NCBI RefSeq assembly: GCF_020386635.1
Contig: NZ_CP081942.1
Location: 1,550,001 to 1,614,000 of the forward strand
Direction: 5' to 3'
Length of the DNA stretch: 64,000 nucleotides
Origin: Pseudomonas sp. MM211
GTDB taxonomy: Bacteria; Pseudomonadota; Gammaproteobacteria; Pseudomonadales; Pseudomonadaceae
Shown: positions 34,726 to 42,932 of the stretch, in pieces
Layout of the letters: each line of letters starts with the position of its first letter
How positions within the stretch are numbered: the first letter of the stretch is position 1
Translations under genes and position numbers: made by a program
Notes under the pieces: model-generated
Database searches by the model: none
The model's input: the letters and a program-made list of their open reading frames with translations, nothing else
What the model was told of the DNA's origin: nothing

Positions 34726-35160
34726 TCAAACGCTCTGAGCGTTCAGCCAAGCGAGCAGTTGCGGCAAGGGCAGGGCGCCGCTCTGCCTGGCCACTTCCTT
34801 GCCGTCACGAAACAGAATCAGGCTGGGAATCGAGCGGATACCCAGTTGGGTGGATAGCTGCGGGTTGGCTTCGCTGTCCAGTTTTCCCAATCGGCAGCGG
34901 GTGCGCAGTTCGCTGGCTGCTTGCGTGAACGTCGGCGCGAAACTGCGGCAAGGGCCGCACCACGAGGCCCACACATCGACCAGCAGCGGCAGATCGCCCT
35001 TTAGCTGCGCGGCGAAGTTGCCCTGGTTCAGGTCGAACGGGGCACCCGGCAGCACCTCGGCCTTGCAATGGCCGCAGCGCGGCGCCTCACTCAGGCGGGC
35101 GGCAGGGATACGGTTGAGGCTGCTGCAGCTGGGGCAGGGGATGATCGGTGAATCGCTCAT
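34726..35160 (-). CDS. trxC: Thioredoxin 2
   Basis: Zinc-containing thioredoxin that reduces protein disulfides under oxidative stress. The 144-residue protein has the N-terminal zinc ribbon CPSC...CGHC (residues 9-33) and then a thioredoxin domain with active site WASWCGPCR and cis-Pro in IRSIPSLILF. Start 35160 (MSDSPIIPCPSC) is chosen; an 8-residue extension to 35184 is less typical. Single gene between the ParA-like gene and the TauE/SafE transporter. Confidence 0.93.
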   Translation of the reverse strand: MSDSPIIPCPSCSSLNRIPAARLSEAPRCGHCKAEVLPGAPFDLNQGNFAAQLKGDLPLLVDVWASWCGPCRSFAPTFTQAASELRTRCRLGKLDSEANPQLSTQLGIRSIPSLILFRDGKEVARQSGALPLPQLLAWLNAQSV

Positions 35161-35235
35161 GACAGGCTCCGCAAAGTCATACAACTCTCTGCAGCCTATG
35201 GACTGCGCCCTGGCATCGCAAGGCGCAGGTCGTTC

Positions 35236-36213
35236 TCAAGTCAGGCTGGCGTAGATGTTGTAGGCACTGATACAGGTAATCAGGCAGCCAACGATGGTCA
35301 GCAGCGTGCGTGCAGAGAGTTTCTTGCACAGCAGTGCCGCCAGTGGCGCAGCGAACATGCCGCCGAATACCAGCCCGGCGACCATCAGCCAGGTATCCGG
35401 CTGACCCGCCAGCAGGATGAAGGAGGTGGCGCTGGTGATGGTCAGGAAGAATTCGGCGAAGTTGACCGAGCCGATGGTGGTACGCGGGTCGCTGCCCGAG
35501 CCGAGCAGGCTGCTGGTGACCACCGGGCCCCAGCCACCACCGCCAGCGGCGTCGACGAAACCACCGAACAGCGCCAGCTTGCCGACGTGCTTGGGCTCCT
35601 TCTTCACCAGTCGCACGTGGCGATAGGCTTTGTGCAGGATGTACAGGCCCATCAGCAGCAGGTAGGCCGAGATGAAGGGCTTCATCACGTCGCCGTCGAA
35701 GGTGGTGATCAGCACCGCGCCGAGAATCGCACCGATCATGCCCGGCAGCAGCAGGCGCAGAAAAAGCGCCTTGTTGACGTTGCCCAGCTTGGCGTGGGAA
35801 ATCCCCGATAACCCGGTGGTGAACACTTCGGCGATGTGCACGCTGGCGCTGGCTGCAGCCGGCGTGGCGCCGGTGCTGAGCAGGAAGGTCGTGGCAGTGA
35901 TGCCATAGGCCATGCCCAGAGCACCGTCGATGACCTGAGCGAAGAAGCCGACTGCCACGGCGCTCCAGAAGGCGCGGCTGGTCAGGGCATCTTCAATGAT
36001 CTCCAAGCCGGTGCTTTCGTGGTTGCCGAAGAACAGGCGCCAGGCGAGGAACAGCAGCAGGCCAGCCAGGGTGAGGATGGCGAACCACATGGCGGCGCGC
36101 AGGATCGGATGGTTGTCCGGGTGGGAGACGTGGTCTTCCAGAGGGGGCAATCCCAGCGCCTGATGTTCGTCGTTGACCGGGCTGTTGCTGAGATCGAGAT
36201 TGCGAATTTTCAT
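35236..36213 (-). CDS. TauE/SafE-family sulfite/organosulfonate transporter
   Basis: 325-residue membrane protein with an N-terminal cytoplasmic extension, about eight helices and the TauE/SafE repeats (GFFAQVIDGALGMAYGI and GFVDAAGGGGWGPVV). Members move sulfite, sulfoacetate or related anions across the inner membrane. Direction and ligand are not evident. The upstream 221 bases are AT-rich and shared with a divergent hydrolase gene, which would fit control by sulfur supply, though no CysB site can be proved by eye. Confidence 0.88.
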   Translation of the reverse strand: MKIRNLDLSNSPVNDEHQALGLPPLEDHVSHPDNHPILRAAMWFAILTLAGLLLFLAWRLFFGNHESTGLEIIEDALTSRAFWSAVAVGFFAQVIDGALGMAYGITATTFLLSTGATPAAASASVHIAEVFTTGLSGISHAKLGNVNKALFLRLLLPGMIGAILGAVLITTFDGDVMKPFISAYLLLMGLYILHKAYRHVRLVKKEPKHVGKLALFGGFVDAAGGGGWGPVVTSSLLGSGSDPRTTIGSVNFAEFFLTITSATSFILLAGQPDTWLMVAGLVFGGMFAAPLAALLCKKLSARTLLTIVGCLITCISAYNIYASLT

Positions 36214-36434
36214 GCGGTGTAAAGGCCTGACAGCGGGTGGTAGAACAGGCGAGTTGAAGCGGCGCGACGATAAACGGCTTTTTCCTGGAGGTCTAAGAAC
36301 CTTTGGAAAGGTCTATATGCCTATTCGGTTTAATAGATAAGCAAATGTTCACCAGTCGGCTATACCAAGACTGCGCACCAGCGTTCGCGTGCGGTGAGGG
36401 TTATCATGGATCGTTTGCGGTTGGGAGTTGAGGC
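36214..36434. promoter_or_regulatory. Divergent promoter region (TauE/SafE and hydrolase)
   Basis: 221 bases without a gene. The centre (36299-36355) is AT-rich. It holds a short palindrome ACCTTT-GG-AAAGGT at 36299-36312. On the minus strand TTGCTT (about 36350) lies 17-19 bases before GGCATATAG, a plausible sigma-70 promoter for the transporter gene. Confidence 0.5.
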
Positions 36435-37898
36435 ATGAAGGCGGTGGTGAAAAAGTGGGTGCGCCTGACCGGGCTGGTAGTTGCCGTGACTGCCATGACC
36501 TTCTTCGCCCTGCGGATTTACGACGCCCAGAGCAAGCCTGACCTCAGTCCCTGGCATACCTTCGTGCCTCACGAGCTGAGTGTCGATGAACTGGACTCCG
36601 CCAGTTGGCAGGATTACCTGCTGGCCGAACAGGCGCTGTTCGCCTCCCTGCCTGACAGGGTCTACCAACGCCTCGACGATGCCGAGCGCGTGCCGGACAA
36701 CCGCTATTTCGCTGACAGCCCGCTGAACGCCTCGCGCTTCGAATGGGACTGGAACCGATCCTACGTCCTGGAGCCCGATGGCGAGCCGAAAGGCGCTGCC
36801 GTGATGCTTCACGGGCTGACCGATTCACCCTACAGCCTGCGCCACATCGCCAAGCTATATCGCGATGCTGGCTTCATCGTCGTCGGCCTGCGTCTGCCGG
36901 GGCATGGCACCACGCCCGGCGCGCTCACCGACGTGACCTGGCAGGACTGGCTGGCTGCCACGCGCTTGGCCGTTCGCGAGGCCAGGCGCCTGACCAGTGC
37001 CGGTGATCCGCTACACCTGGTCGGCTATTCGGCAGGCGGTGGTCTGGCCCTCAAGTACGCACTCGATGCCCTCGGCAATGATGAGCTGGCGCGGCCGGAT
37101 CGCCTGACCCTGATCTCGCCGATGATCGGCGTGGCCGGTTATGCCCGCTTCGCCGGGCTGGCGGGGCTGCCAGCCATATTCCCGGCTTTCGCCAAGGCCG
37201 CCTGGCTGGATGTGCTGCCCGAGTACAACCCGTTCAAGTACAACTCCTTCGCCCTCAACGCCGCGCGGCAGTCGTATCTGTTCACCTCGGCGCTGCAGGA
37301 GCAGATCGCCACGTTGAGTCAACGCGGTGCGTTGCAGGATCTGCCGCCGCTGCTGACGTTCCAGTCGTTGGTCGATTACACGGTCAGCACGCCCGCGGTG
37401 GTCAACGCCCTGTACGCGCAGTTGCCCGCCAATGGGAGCGAGCTGGTGCTGTTCGACCTCAATCGATTCGTCGACTTCGGGCCGTTGCTGGGTACTCACG
37501 CCAAATCACCCACCGACCTGCTGCCAGCCACGCCCCGTCATTACCGCACCACGCTGATCGGCAATACCTCGTCGCAGACGCTGGATGCTGCCGCCCGTAT
37601 CATCGAAGCCGGTGCCACTGAGGAACAGGTGACACCACTCGGCCTGGCATTTCCCCGCGAGGTGTTCTCGCTGTCCCACGTCGCCTTGCCATTTCCGCTG
37701 AGCGATTCGTTGTACGGGTTGCAGCCTGACGAACCGGAGGATTACGGCGTGCACCTCGGCGCGTTGTCCGTGCGTGGTGAGCGGGGCGTGCTGCTGGTCA
37801 GCATGGAGGCGCTACAGCGAGTGACGTCCAATCCGTTCTATCCCTATATGGTCGAGCGGCTGGCTGAGCATGCCGGGTTCGAGACGACTAGGCAGTAG
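36435..37898 (+). CDS. Alpha/beta hydrolase, membrane-anchored
   Basis: 487 residues. An N-terminal helix (LTGLVVAVTAMTFFALRIY) anchors or exports it. The hydrolase domain has the oxyanion segment MLHGLTDSPYSLRHI, the nucleophile elbow LVGYSAGGGLAL (Ser in GYSAG), and a late His in FSLSHVALPFPL. It resembles serine aminopeptidase/lysophospholipase S33 proteins. Substrate unknown; the envelope location suggests a lipid or ester. Single gene followed by a REP-containing spacer. Confidence 0.82.
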   Translation: MKAVVKKWVRLTGLVVAVTAMTFFALRIYDAQSKPDLSPWHTFVPHELSVDELDSASWQDYLLAEQALFASLPDRVYQRLDDAERVPDNRYFADSPLNASRFEWDWNRSYVLEPDGEPKGAAVMLHGLTDSPYSLRHIAKLYRDAGFIVVGLRLPGHGTTPGALTDVTWQDWLAATRLAVREARRLTSAGDPLHLVGYSAGGGLALKYALDALGNDELARPDRLTLISPMIGVAGYARFAGLAGLPAIFPAFAKAAWLDVLPEYNPFKYNSFALNAARQSYLFTSALQEQIATLSQRGALQDLPPLLTFQSLVDYTVSTPAVVNALYAQLPANGSELVLFDLNRFVDFGPLLGTHAKSPTDLLPATPRHYRTTLIGNTSSQTLDAAARIIEAGATEEQVTPLGLAFPREVFSLSHVALPFPLSDSLYGLQPDEPEDYGVHLGALSVRGERGVLLVSMEALQRVTSNPFYPYMVERLAEHAGFETTRQ

Positions 37899-38158
37899 TT
37901 CGTATCGCCCATGCGGGTGGCGGGCCCTGTAAGCCGCGACCCTGCGGCGAATGACGGCCGTGGCGCGTACTTACGCAATGACCATCATTGCATCGCCCGC
38001 AAGCGGGCTCCTACGGAGTTGGTGACGCACCCGACCATGTAGGAGCCGGCTTGCCGGCGAATAGCGGCCATGGCGCGTACTTGCGAAATGACCGCCATCG
38101 CAGCGCGCCGAGGTCGACGATTCTGCAGTGGTGGCGTTTCACTGCTTTTGGGGCGCTG
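37899..38158. repeat. REP doublet in convergent spacer
   Basis: No gene is seen. TCGCCCGCAAGCGGGCTCCTA at 37993-38013 and TAGGAGCCGGCTTGCCGGCGA at 38040-38060 form an inverted REP pair. The flanking words GTGGCGCGTACTT...CAATGACC recur on both sides (about 37961-37984 and 38072-38092), making the whole a roughly symmetrical element. Convergent genes end on both sides, the usual REP setting. Confidence 0.88.
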
Positions 38159-40357
38159 TCAGCTGGCTGAAACCATTGCATTGGCTCTCGCCGCATGCAG
38201 CTTCTTGTAGCTGTCGATCAGGCGCAGATGCCGGTCGAGGCCTTCGAGCTTCATGCTGGTCGGCGTCAGGCCATGGAAGCGCACGCTGCCGTCCACTGAG
38301 CCGATTGCCGCGTCCATGCGCTCGCCGCCGAACATGCGCCGCAGGTTGTGTTCGAAGTTGCTCAGCTCGAGATCGTCCTCCAACTGGATTTCCAGCACCG
38401 CGTTTACCGCCTGATAGAACAGCCCGCGCTCGACGGTGTTGTCGTTGTATTGCAGGAAGGCCTCGACCAGCTCTTTGGCATCGTCGTATTTCTTCAGCGC
38501 CAGGTGGATCATCAGCTTCAGCTCGAGAATGGTCAGTTGGCCCCACACCGTGTTGTCGTCGAATTCGATGCCGATCAATGTGCTGATATCGGTGTAGTCG
38601 TCGACCTCGGTGTTGTTCAGGTTGCGCAGCAGCGACTTGAGTTCGCGGTCGCTCAGGGCATGCAGGTTGAGGATGTCCTTGCGGAACAGCAGCGCCTTGT
38701 TGGTGTTGTCCCAGATCAGGTCTTCGACCGGATAGATCTCCGAATAACCCGGCACCAGGATGCGGCAGGCGTTGGCGCCGAGGTCGTCGTAGGTCGCTAC
38801 GTACACCTCCTTGCCGAGGTCTTCGAGAATGCCGAACAGGGTGGCGGCTTCCTGCTCGTTGGAGTCGGCGCCTTGCCCGGAGAAATCCCACTCGACGAAT
38901 TCGAAGTCGGCCTTGGCGCCGAAGAAGCGCCAGGACACCACGCCGCTGGAGTCGATGAAGTGCTCGACGAAGTTGTTCGGCTCGGTCAGTGCCAGGCTGT
39001 CGAACGTCGGCTGCGGCAGGTCGTTGAGGCCCTCGAAGCTGCGGCCTTGCAGCAGTTCGGTGAGGCTGCGCTCCACCGCCACCTCCAGGCTGGGGTGCGC
39101 GCCGAAGGAGGCGAACACCCCGCCGGTGCGCGGGTTCATCAGGGTGACGCACATCACCGGAAATTCACCACCCAGGGAAGCGTCCTTCACCAGCACCGGG
39201 AAGCCTTGTTCTTCCAGGCCCTGGATGCCGGCGACGATGCCCGGGTATTTGGCCAGCACGTCCTGCGGCACATCCGGCAGGCACAGCTCGCCTTCGAGGA
39301 TCTCGCGTTTCACCGCCCGCTCGAAAATCTCCGACAAGCACTGCACCTGCGCTTCGGCCATCGTGTTGCCGGCGCTCATACCGTTCGAGAGGTACAGGTT
39401 CTCGATCAGGTTGGACGGGAAATACACCGTCTCGCCATCGCTCTGGCGCACGAAGGGCAGCGAGCAGATGCCGCGCAGCGTGTTGCCCGAGTTGGTGTCG
39501 TACAGGTGCGAGCCGCGCAGCTCGCCATCCGGGTTGTAGGTGGCCAGGCAATGCGCGTCGAGGATCTCTTCGGGCAGCGCATCCTTCGGGCCCGGCTTGA
39601 ACCAGCGCTCGTTGGGGTAATGGACGAACTCGGCATTGGCGATGTCCTCGCCCCAGAACTGGTCGTTATAGAAGAAGTTGCAGTTCAGCCGTTCGATGAA
39701 CTCGCCCAGCGCCGAGGCCAGGGCGCTTTCCTTGGTCGAGCCCTTGCCGTTGGTGAAGCACATCGGCGACTGCGCGTCGCGAATGTGCAACGACCAGACG
39801 TTGGGCACGATGTTGCGCCAGGAGGCGATCTCGATCTTCATCCCCAGGTCGGCGAGGATGCCCGACATGTTGGCGATGGTCTGCTCCAGCGGCAGATCCT
39901 TGCCCGCAATGTAGGTGGTGGTATCGGACACCGGCATCAACAGCGCCTGGGCATCGGCGTCTAGGTTGTCGACTTCCTCGATGATGAATTCGGGGCCCTG
40001 CTGCACCACCTTTTTGACCGTGCAGCGATCGATGGAACGCAGAATCCCTAAGCGATCCTTGTCGGAAATATCGGCAGGCAGCTCGACCTGGATCTTGAAT
40101 ATCTGCGCGTAGCGGTTCTCTGGGTCGACGATGTTGTTCTGCGACAGGCGAATGTTCTCGGTGGGGATGTCCCGCGTCTGGCAGTACAGCTTGACGAAGT
40201 AGGCCGCACACAAGGCCGACGAAGCCAGGAAGTAGTCGAACGGCCCCGGCGCCGAGCCATCGCCCTTGTAGCGGATGGGCTGATCGGCGATCACCGTGAA
40301 GTCATCGAACTTGGCTTCAAGTCGAAGGTTGTCGAGAAAATTGACCTTGATTTCCAT
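38159..40357 (-). CDS. ycaO: OsmC-domain/YcaO fusion protein
   Basis: 732-residue bifunctional protein. Residues 1-140 are an OsmC-like domain, with FDYFLASSALCAAYFVKLYC bearing the typical Cys region. The rest is a YcaO domain with the ATP-binding features KGSTKESALASALGEFIERL and EAQVQCLSEIFERAVKREI. In E. coli YcaO supports beta-methylthiolation of ribosomal protein S12 by RimO; YcaO proteins activate amides with ATP. The start at 40357 (MEIKVNFLDNL) is the family start; the frame continues upstream to 40486. It stands alone, with no precursor peptide gene nearby, so a RiPP role is unlikely. Confidence 0.9.
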   Translation of the reverse strand: MEIKVNFLDNLRLEAKFDDFTVIADQPIRYKGDGSAPGPFDYFLASSALCAAYFVKLYCQTRDIPTENIRLSQNNIVDPENRYAQIFKIQVELPADISDKDRLGILRSIDRCTVKKVVQQGPEFIIEEVDNLDADAQALLMPVSDTTTYIAGKDLPLEQTIANMSGILADLGMKIEIASWRNIVPNVWSLHIRDAQSPMCFTNGKGSTKESALASALGEFIERLNCNFFYNDQFWGEDIANAEFVHYPNERWFKPGPKDALPEEILDAHCLATYNPDGELRGSHLYDTNSGNTLRGICSLPFVRQSDGETVYFPSNLIENLYLSNGMSAGNTMAEAQVQCLSEIFERAVKREILEGELCLPDVPQDVLAKYPGIVAGIQGLEEQGFPVLVKDASLGGEFPVMCVTLMNPRTGGVFASFGAHPSLEVAVERSLTELLQGRSFEGLNDLPQPTFDSLALTEPNNFVEHFIDSSGVVSWRFFGAKADFEFVEWDFSGQGADSNEQEAATLFGILEDLGKEVYVATYDDLGANACRILVPGYSEIYPVEDLIWDNTNKALLFRKDILNLHALSDRELKSLLRNLNNTEVDDYTDISTLIGIEFDDNTVWGQLTILELKLMIHLALKKYDDAKELVEAFLQYNDNTVERGLFYQAVNAVLEIQLEDDLELSNFEHNLRRMFGGERMDAAIGSVDGSVRFHGLTPTSMKLEGLDRHLRLIDSYKKLHAARANAMVSAS

Positions 40358-40494
40358 GCGCGGGCACCAGCGAGTAAAACGAATGGCCGGCATTATCCGG
40401 GTTTTCGCCAGGAAGTCTTGTGCGCGGCGGGTTGGCGGCTGAGTGGTGGCCTGTTGGCTGAATGCATCGGAAAGCCGCTTTACCAAGATCTTTT

Positions 40495-40515
40495 ATGCGC
40501 ATAAATTGTGCGCAT
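40495..40515. promoter_or_regulatory. Operator palindrome upstream of ccdAB
   Basis: ATGCGCA (40495-40501) and TGCGCAT (40509-40515) form a perfect 7-bp inverted repeat separated by TAAATTG, 21 bases before the ccdA start. It is a likely autoregulatory site for the CcdA-CcdB complex. Confidence 0.7.
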
Positions 40516-40535
40516 TACTTGGCAAGGAAATTCTC

Positions 40536-40781
40536 ATGCTGTCTTCGTACGATCTGAACGCCCCGAAACGAGCCGCCAACCTTCGTGTGAACGAGGATCT
40601 GCTCAACAAGGCCAAGTCTCTCGACATCAACCTCTCTGCCACTCTGGAGAAGGCATTGGCCCAGGCGCTAAAGGAAAAGCAGCGTGAGCAATGGTTGGCA
40701 GACAACCGACAGGCCATCACTGCATACAATGAGCATGTAGAGTCAAATGGCGTGTTCAGTGACGAATTGCGGAGCTTCTGA
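40536..40781 (+). CDS. ccdA: Antitoxin, CcdA family
   Basis: 81-residue antitoxin. The N-terminal part (NAPKRAANLRVNEDLLNKAK) is a ribbon-helix-helix DNA-binding domain. The C-terminal part (KQREQWLADNRQAITAYNEH) is the toxin-binding helix, as in CcdA. It would neutralise CcdB and repress the operon through the palindrome upstream. Start 40536 is preceded by AAGGAAA. The stop shares one base with the toxin start (TGATG). Confidence 0.92.
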   Translation: MLSSYDLNAPKRAANLRVNEDLLNKAKSLDINLSATLEKALAQALKEKQREQWLADNRQAITAYNEHVESNGVFSDELRSF

Positions 40782-41098
40782 TGGCGCAGTTTGCCGTTTA
40801 CGAAAACACCAATCCTGCCACCAAGGCCGCCGTGCCCTTGCTGCTCAATGTACAGAGCGACCTGCTCGCGGAGCTCGGTACGCGGGTTGTCGTGCCGCTG
40901 TATACAGCCAGCGCCATGCAGGGGAAAATGCTGAGAACCCTCACCCCGCGGTTTGATATTGAGGGTGAGCCCTACGTGATGATGACGCCGCAAATGGCCG
41001 GTATTGCCAAAAAGCAGCTGGGTGCCAAGGTTGCGGATTTAGCGGCGCAGCGTGATGAAATCATCGCGGCGCTTGATCTGCTCATTACCGGTATTTGA
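40781..41098 (+). CDS. ccdB: Toxin, CcdB family (gyrase poison)
   Basis: 105-residue CcdB-family protein. The beginning AQFAVYENTNPATKAAVPLL and the C-terminal helix DEIIAALDLLITGI match CcdB, whose last residues contact gyrase. In F plasmid CcdB the final residues are WGI; here they are TGI, so the key Trp is replaced. Whether it still poisons gyrase is uncertain. It lies between the YcaO gene and the cassette region and may be an addiction element that stabilises it. Confidence 0.9.
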   Translation: MAQFAVYENTNPATKAAVPLLLNVQSDLLAELGTRVVVPLYTASAMQGKMLRTLTPRFDIEGEPYVMMTPQMAGIAKKQLGAKVADLAAQRDEIIAALDLLITGI

Positions 41099-41115
41099 GC
41101 AGCCTTGTCCGAGGT

Positions 41116-41190
41116 GTAGGGCGTATTAGCCGCAGGCGTAATTCGACAAAGCGGTTCGCGGTAAACGACGGATTACGCCTTTGGCTAGGC
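41116..41190. repeat. REP-like inverted repeat
   Basis: GTAGGGCGTATTAGCCGCAG... (41116-41143) and its imperfect inverse CGGATTACGCCTTTGGCTAG (41169-41188) lie 25 bases apart. The same element in inverted order reappears at 46836-46868, on the other side of the cassette array. It looks like a dispersed chromosomal repeat rather than an array component. Confidence 0.75.
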
Positions 41191-41265
41191 TGCGCGTCCC
41201 GATCCATCTACGAGTTATTTTCCGTCTTACCGCGTTCGGACACTCGTACCTGCTAGACGATGGAG

Positions 41266-41730
41266 CTAGAACTCACCCTGCTTGAGTACCACCGGCTCGA
41301 TCAACGGCGCCTGCCACAGCTGCACAAGGTAGTGATCCTCTCCATCGAGGCCATCTTCGGACAGCGTATCGAAGCCGGAAATCGACAGCCGCACCCTGTA
41401 GTTCCCTGCCGCCAGAGCGAAGCGCGCCGCATCCGGGAAATAGTCCGTGCAGCCGGCGATCACCAGCGTACCACTGCGAACTACGAGCGAGGCCTCGGCA
41501 ATATGATCGAAGCCCGCCGGATCGGCGGTTGGTTCCGCGTCGAGTAGTTCGAGCGTCACCGAAACCTCCATATTGCGCAGCGTGCCGACGCCCACCACAC
41601 CATCGGCTACCGCGAGCATCCGCTCGACGGCTTCAGTGCCCCAACACTGGGAGAGATCACCTTCGGCCGCTTCATCCTGCAGATAGAACTGGTGGTAGTC
41701 GGCGAAGAGTTTGAGGGCGCGTGAGGGCAT
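41266..41730 (-). CDS. ComJ-like protein (putative nuclease inhibitor family)
   Basis: 154 residues, soluble and acidic. The pattern ADYHQFYLQDEA, then CWGTEAVERMLAVADGVVGVG, then AAGNYRVRLSISG and GEDHYLVQLW resembles Bacillus ComJ, the inhibitor of the NucA nuclease (YHQF, W-x-EA, ADG, G-x-Y-x-L, D-x-Y). The resemblance is from memory and moderate. Start 41730 gives MPSRALKLFADYHQ. No partner nuclease is seen nearby. It lies just beyond the distal end of the integron cassette array and in the same direction, but has no attC. Confidence 0.6.
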   Translation of the reverse strand: MPSRALKLFADYHQFYLQDEAAEGDLSQCWGTEAVERMLAVADGVVGVGTLRNMEVSVTLELLDAEPTADPAGFDHIAEASLVVRSGTLVIAGCTDYFPDAARFALAAGNYRVRLSISGFDTLSEDGLDGEDHYLVQLWQAPLIEPVVLKQGEF

Positions 41731-41770
41731 AAGGGCTCCTGATTGAGTTGTGGTCAACAATCGGTAGGGG

Positions 41771-41835
41771 CAGAGTGATTGATTCTGGGGGGCGCAATCA
41801 ACGACTCTGACCCTATTGATTTGACCCTATTGATT
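41771..41835. repeat. Stem-loop and 14-bp tandem duplication at the array's distal edge
   Basis: CAGAGTGATTGATT (41771-41784) pairs with AATCAACGACTCTG (about 41796-41809) with two mismatches. Immediately after, TGACCCTATTGATT occurs twice in tandem (41808-41821 and 41822-41835). The second copy contains the stop of the last cassette gene. No attC follows that gene, so this marks the edge or a deletion scar of the array. Confidence 0.7.
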
Positions 41836-42141
41836 TTGCTCTGTTTGCTTATGAACGAACTGCCCTTGATACATATCGCAGAACTCGAAGCGACGAGGGA
41901 TTATTAGATGTGCGATTGATGTGTAGGGGAATGGTTGCCCCCAGTTTCCTCCATCGTTAACACCATGCTCGCCGTACTCACCTACTTTGGGAAGGCCTCT
42001 TGCCCAGTAAAGGGCATCACTAGTTACTCGTTTGAATGTAGTCCAGGAGCACCAGTTCTTGGAGTGGTAAAGAGAATAGTCTCCCTCTCCGAGCACTTGG
42101 TTGCAGAGGTCAAAGAACTTGATCCAGTCCTTGGTTTTCAT
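41827..42141 (-). CDS. Cassette 11 hypothetical protein (last cassette, no attC)
   Basis: 104 residues, soluble, rich in Trp, Tyr and Cys (HSKNWCSWTTFKRVTSDALYW; GGNWGQPFPYTSIAHLIIP). Family not recognised. It begins six bases past the GTTAGGC end of attC1, as a cassette gene should. Its own attC is missing: the stop lies in a 14-bp tandem duplication. It may therefore have lost mobility. Confidence 0.7.
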   Translation of the reverse strand: MKTKDWIKFFDLCNQVLGEGDYSLYHSKNWCSWTTFKRVTSDALYWARGLPKVGEYGEHGVNDGGNWGQPFPYTSIAHLIIPRRFEFCDMYQGQFVHKQTEQNQ

Positions 42142-42146
42142 AGAGT

Positions 42147-42222
42147 GCCTAACGATTAAGCTAAGGGGCCGCGGAACGCGGCCCCAGCGAACGAAGTGAG
42201 CGCTTTGAGCGCATTGTTAGGT
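42147..42222 (-). other. attC1
   Basis: 76-bp attC. On the minus strand it opens ACCTAAC and ends GTTAGGC, with the internal palindrome GGGGCCGCGTTCCGCGGCCC. The variant arm differs from the GGGACGGGCT type of its neighbours. It belongs to cassette 10 (gene 42217-42483), whose TAA is inside it. Confidence 0.92.
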
Positions 42223-42483
42223 GCCATAGCTATTGCTTGCCATGAGACGGGCAAGGATGTAATAGCCAAAGCTTGCTAGCTCTTCCTCAGGAAACGAATT
42301 TAGCTCAGCAAGAGTTTCCGGCGGGTAGTCCTTGAAAGTGAACAGGTTTTGGTGCTCCCAAGTGTTCAGCTGCTTACCTTTAGCGACATCATCTAGTGTC
42401 ACTCGCAATGAGCCATCAGGCAGCTCAGCTAGGCTGCACAGAACTGCCATATTCTTGGTCGAGGCTTTCTGAGAACTTTCCAT
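42217..42483 (-). CDS. Cassette 10 hypothetical protein
   Basis: 88 residues, acidic and soluble. It contains AVLCSLAELPDGSLRVTLDD and NLFTFKDYPPETLAELNSF, ending in a helix SFGYYILARLMA. Not recognised. The stop codon is within attC1, and the ATG is three bases from attC2, so the cassette is almost all coding. Confidence 0.72.
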   Translation of the reverse strand: MESSQKASTKNMAVLCSLAELPDGSLRVTLDDVAKGKQLNTWEHQNLFTFKDYPPETLAELNSFPEEELASFGYYILARLMASNSYGT

Positions 42484-42486
42484 GGC

Positions 42487-42562
42487 ACCTAACGTTTGGT
42501 TAAGGGGCCGGCTTTAGCCGGTCCGAGTGAGCGAAGCGAACGACTTGAACCATTTGTTAGGC
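42487..42562 (-). other. attC2
   Basis: 76-bp attC (minus strand GCCTAAC ... GTTAGGT) of the common Pseudomonas type, with arm CGGACCGGCTAAAGCCGGCC. Belongs to cassette 9 (gene 42557-42838). Confidence 0.92.
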
Positions 42563-42838
42563 GGCAACGCTTTGTATCAGAAGTGCAACACCTTGTAGTG
42601 CTGCAGCTATTGCTGCTGCATAAGCCCCACGCCTACTCCAAACTGATTGAACCGAAACCGTACCAATGAAGTCCGTATTGTCGTCAGTAATTATGGCGGC
42701 AGGGTACATACCGCTCGCATCAGGTTCGTCTTTGTGCGGAACCTTGACTGTAGCTGATTTGTGCCACAGATATGCTGCAGCTAAGGCCGCGAAGGCTGCC
42801 CCAAAATTTAAATACATGACTACAAGGTTAGAGTTCAC
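42557..42838 (-). CDS. Cassette 9 membrane protein
   Basis: 93 residues with an N-terminal helix (LVVMYLNFGAAFAALAAAYL) and a C-terminal helix (AYAAAIAAALQGVALLIQSV). A short loop between them contains PHKDEPDASG and AIITDDNTDFIG. A two-helix membrane protein of unknown role. The stop is inside attC2. Confidence 0.72.
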   Translation of the reverse strand: MNSNLVVMYLNFGAAFAALAAAYLWHKSATVKVPHKDEPDASGMYPAAIITDDNTDFIGTVSVQSVWSRRGAYAAAIAAALQGVALLIQSVAA

Positions 42839-42856
42839 TACGGTATTCCCTGTGTT

Positions 42857-42932
42857 ACCTAACGTTTGGTTAAGGGGCGGGCTCTATCACGTCCCAGTGA
42901 GCAAAGCGAACGATTTGAACCACTAGTTAGGG
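42857..42932 (-). other. attC3
   Basis: 76-bp attC. The common core is present with changes in the arm (GGGACGTGATAGAGCCCGCC), which weaken the stem by a few pairs. The opening box on the minus strand is CCCTAAC and the end is GTTAGGT. Belongs to cassette 8. Confidence 0.88.

Noticed and set aside
38159..40357. YcaO as sign of a RiPP (thiazole/oxazole) cluster
   Set aside because: The OsmC-YcaO fusion is the housekeeping type, and no precursor peptide, dehydrogenase or exporter gene is adjacent.
41935..42159. 74-codon + strand frame over cassette 11
   Set aside because: It is antisense to a better cassette gene and enters attC1.
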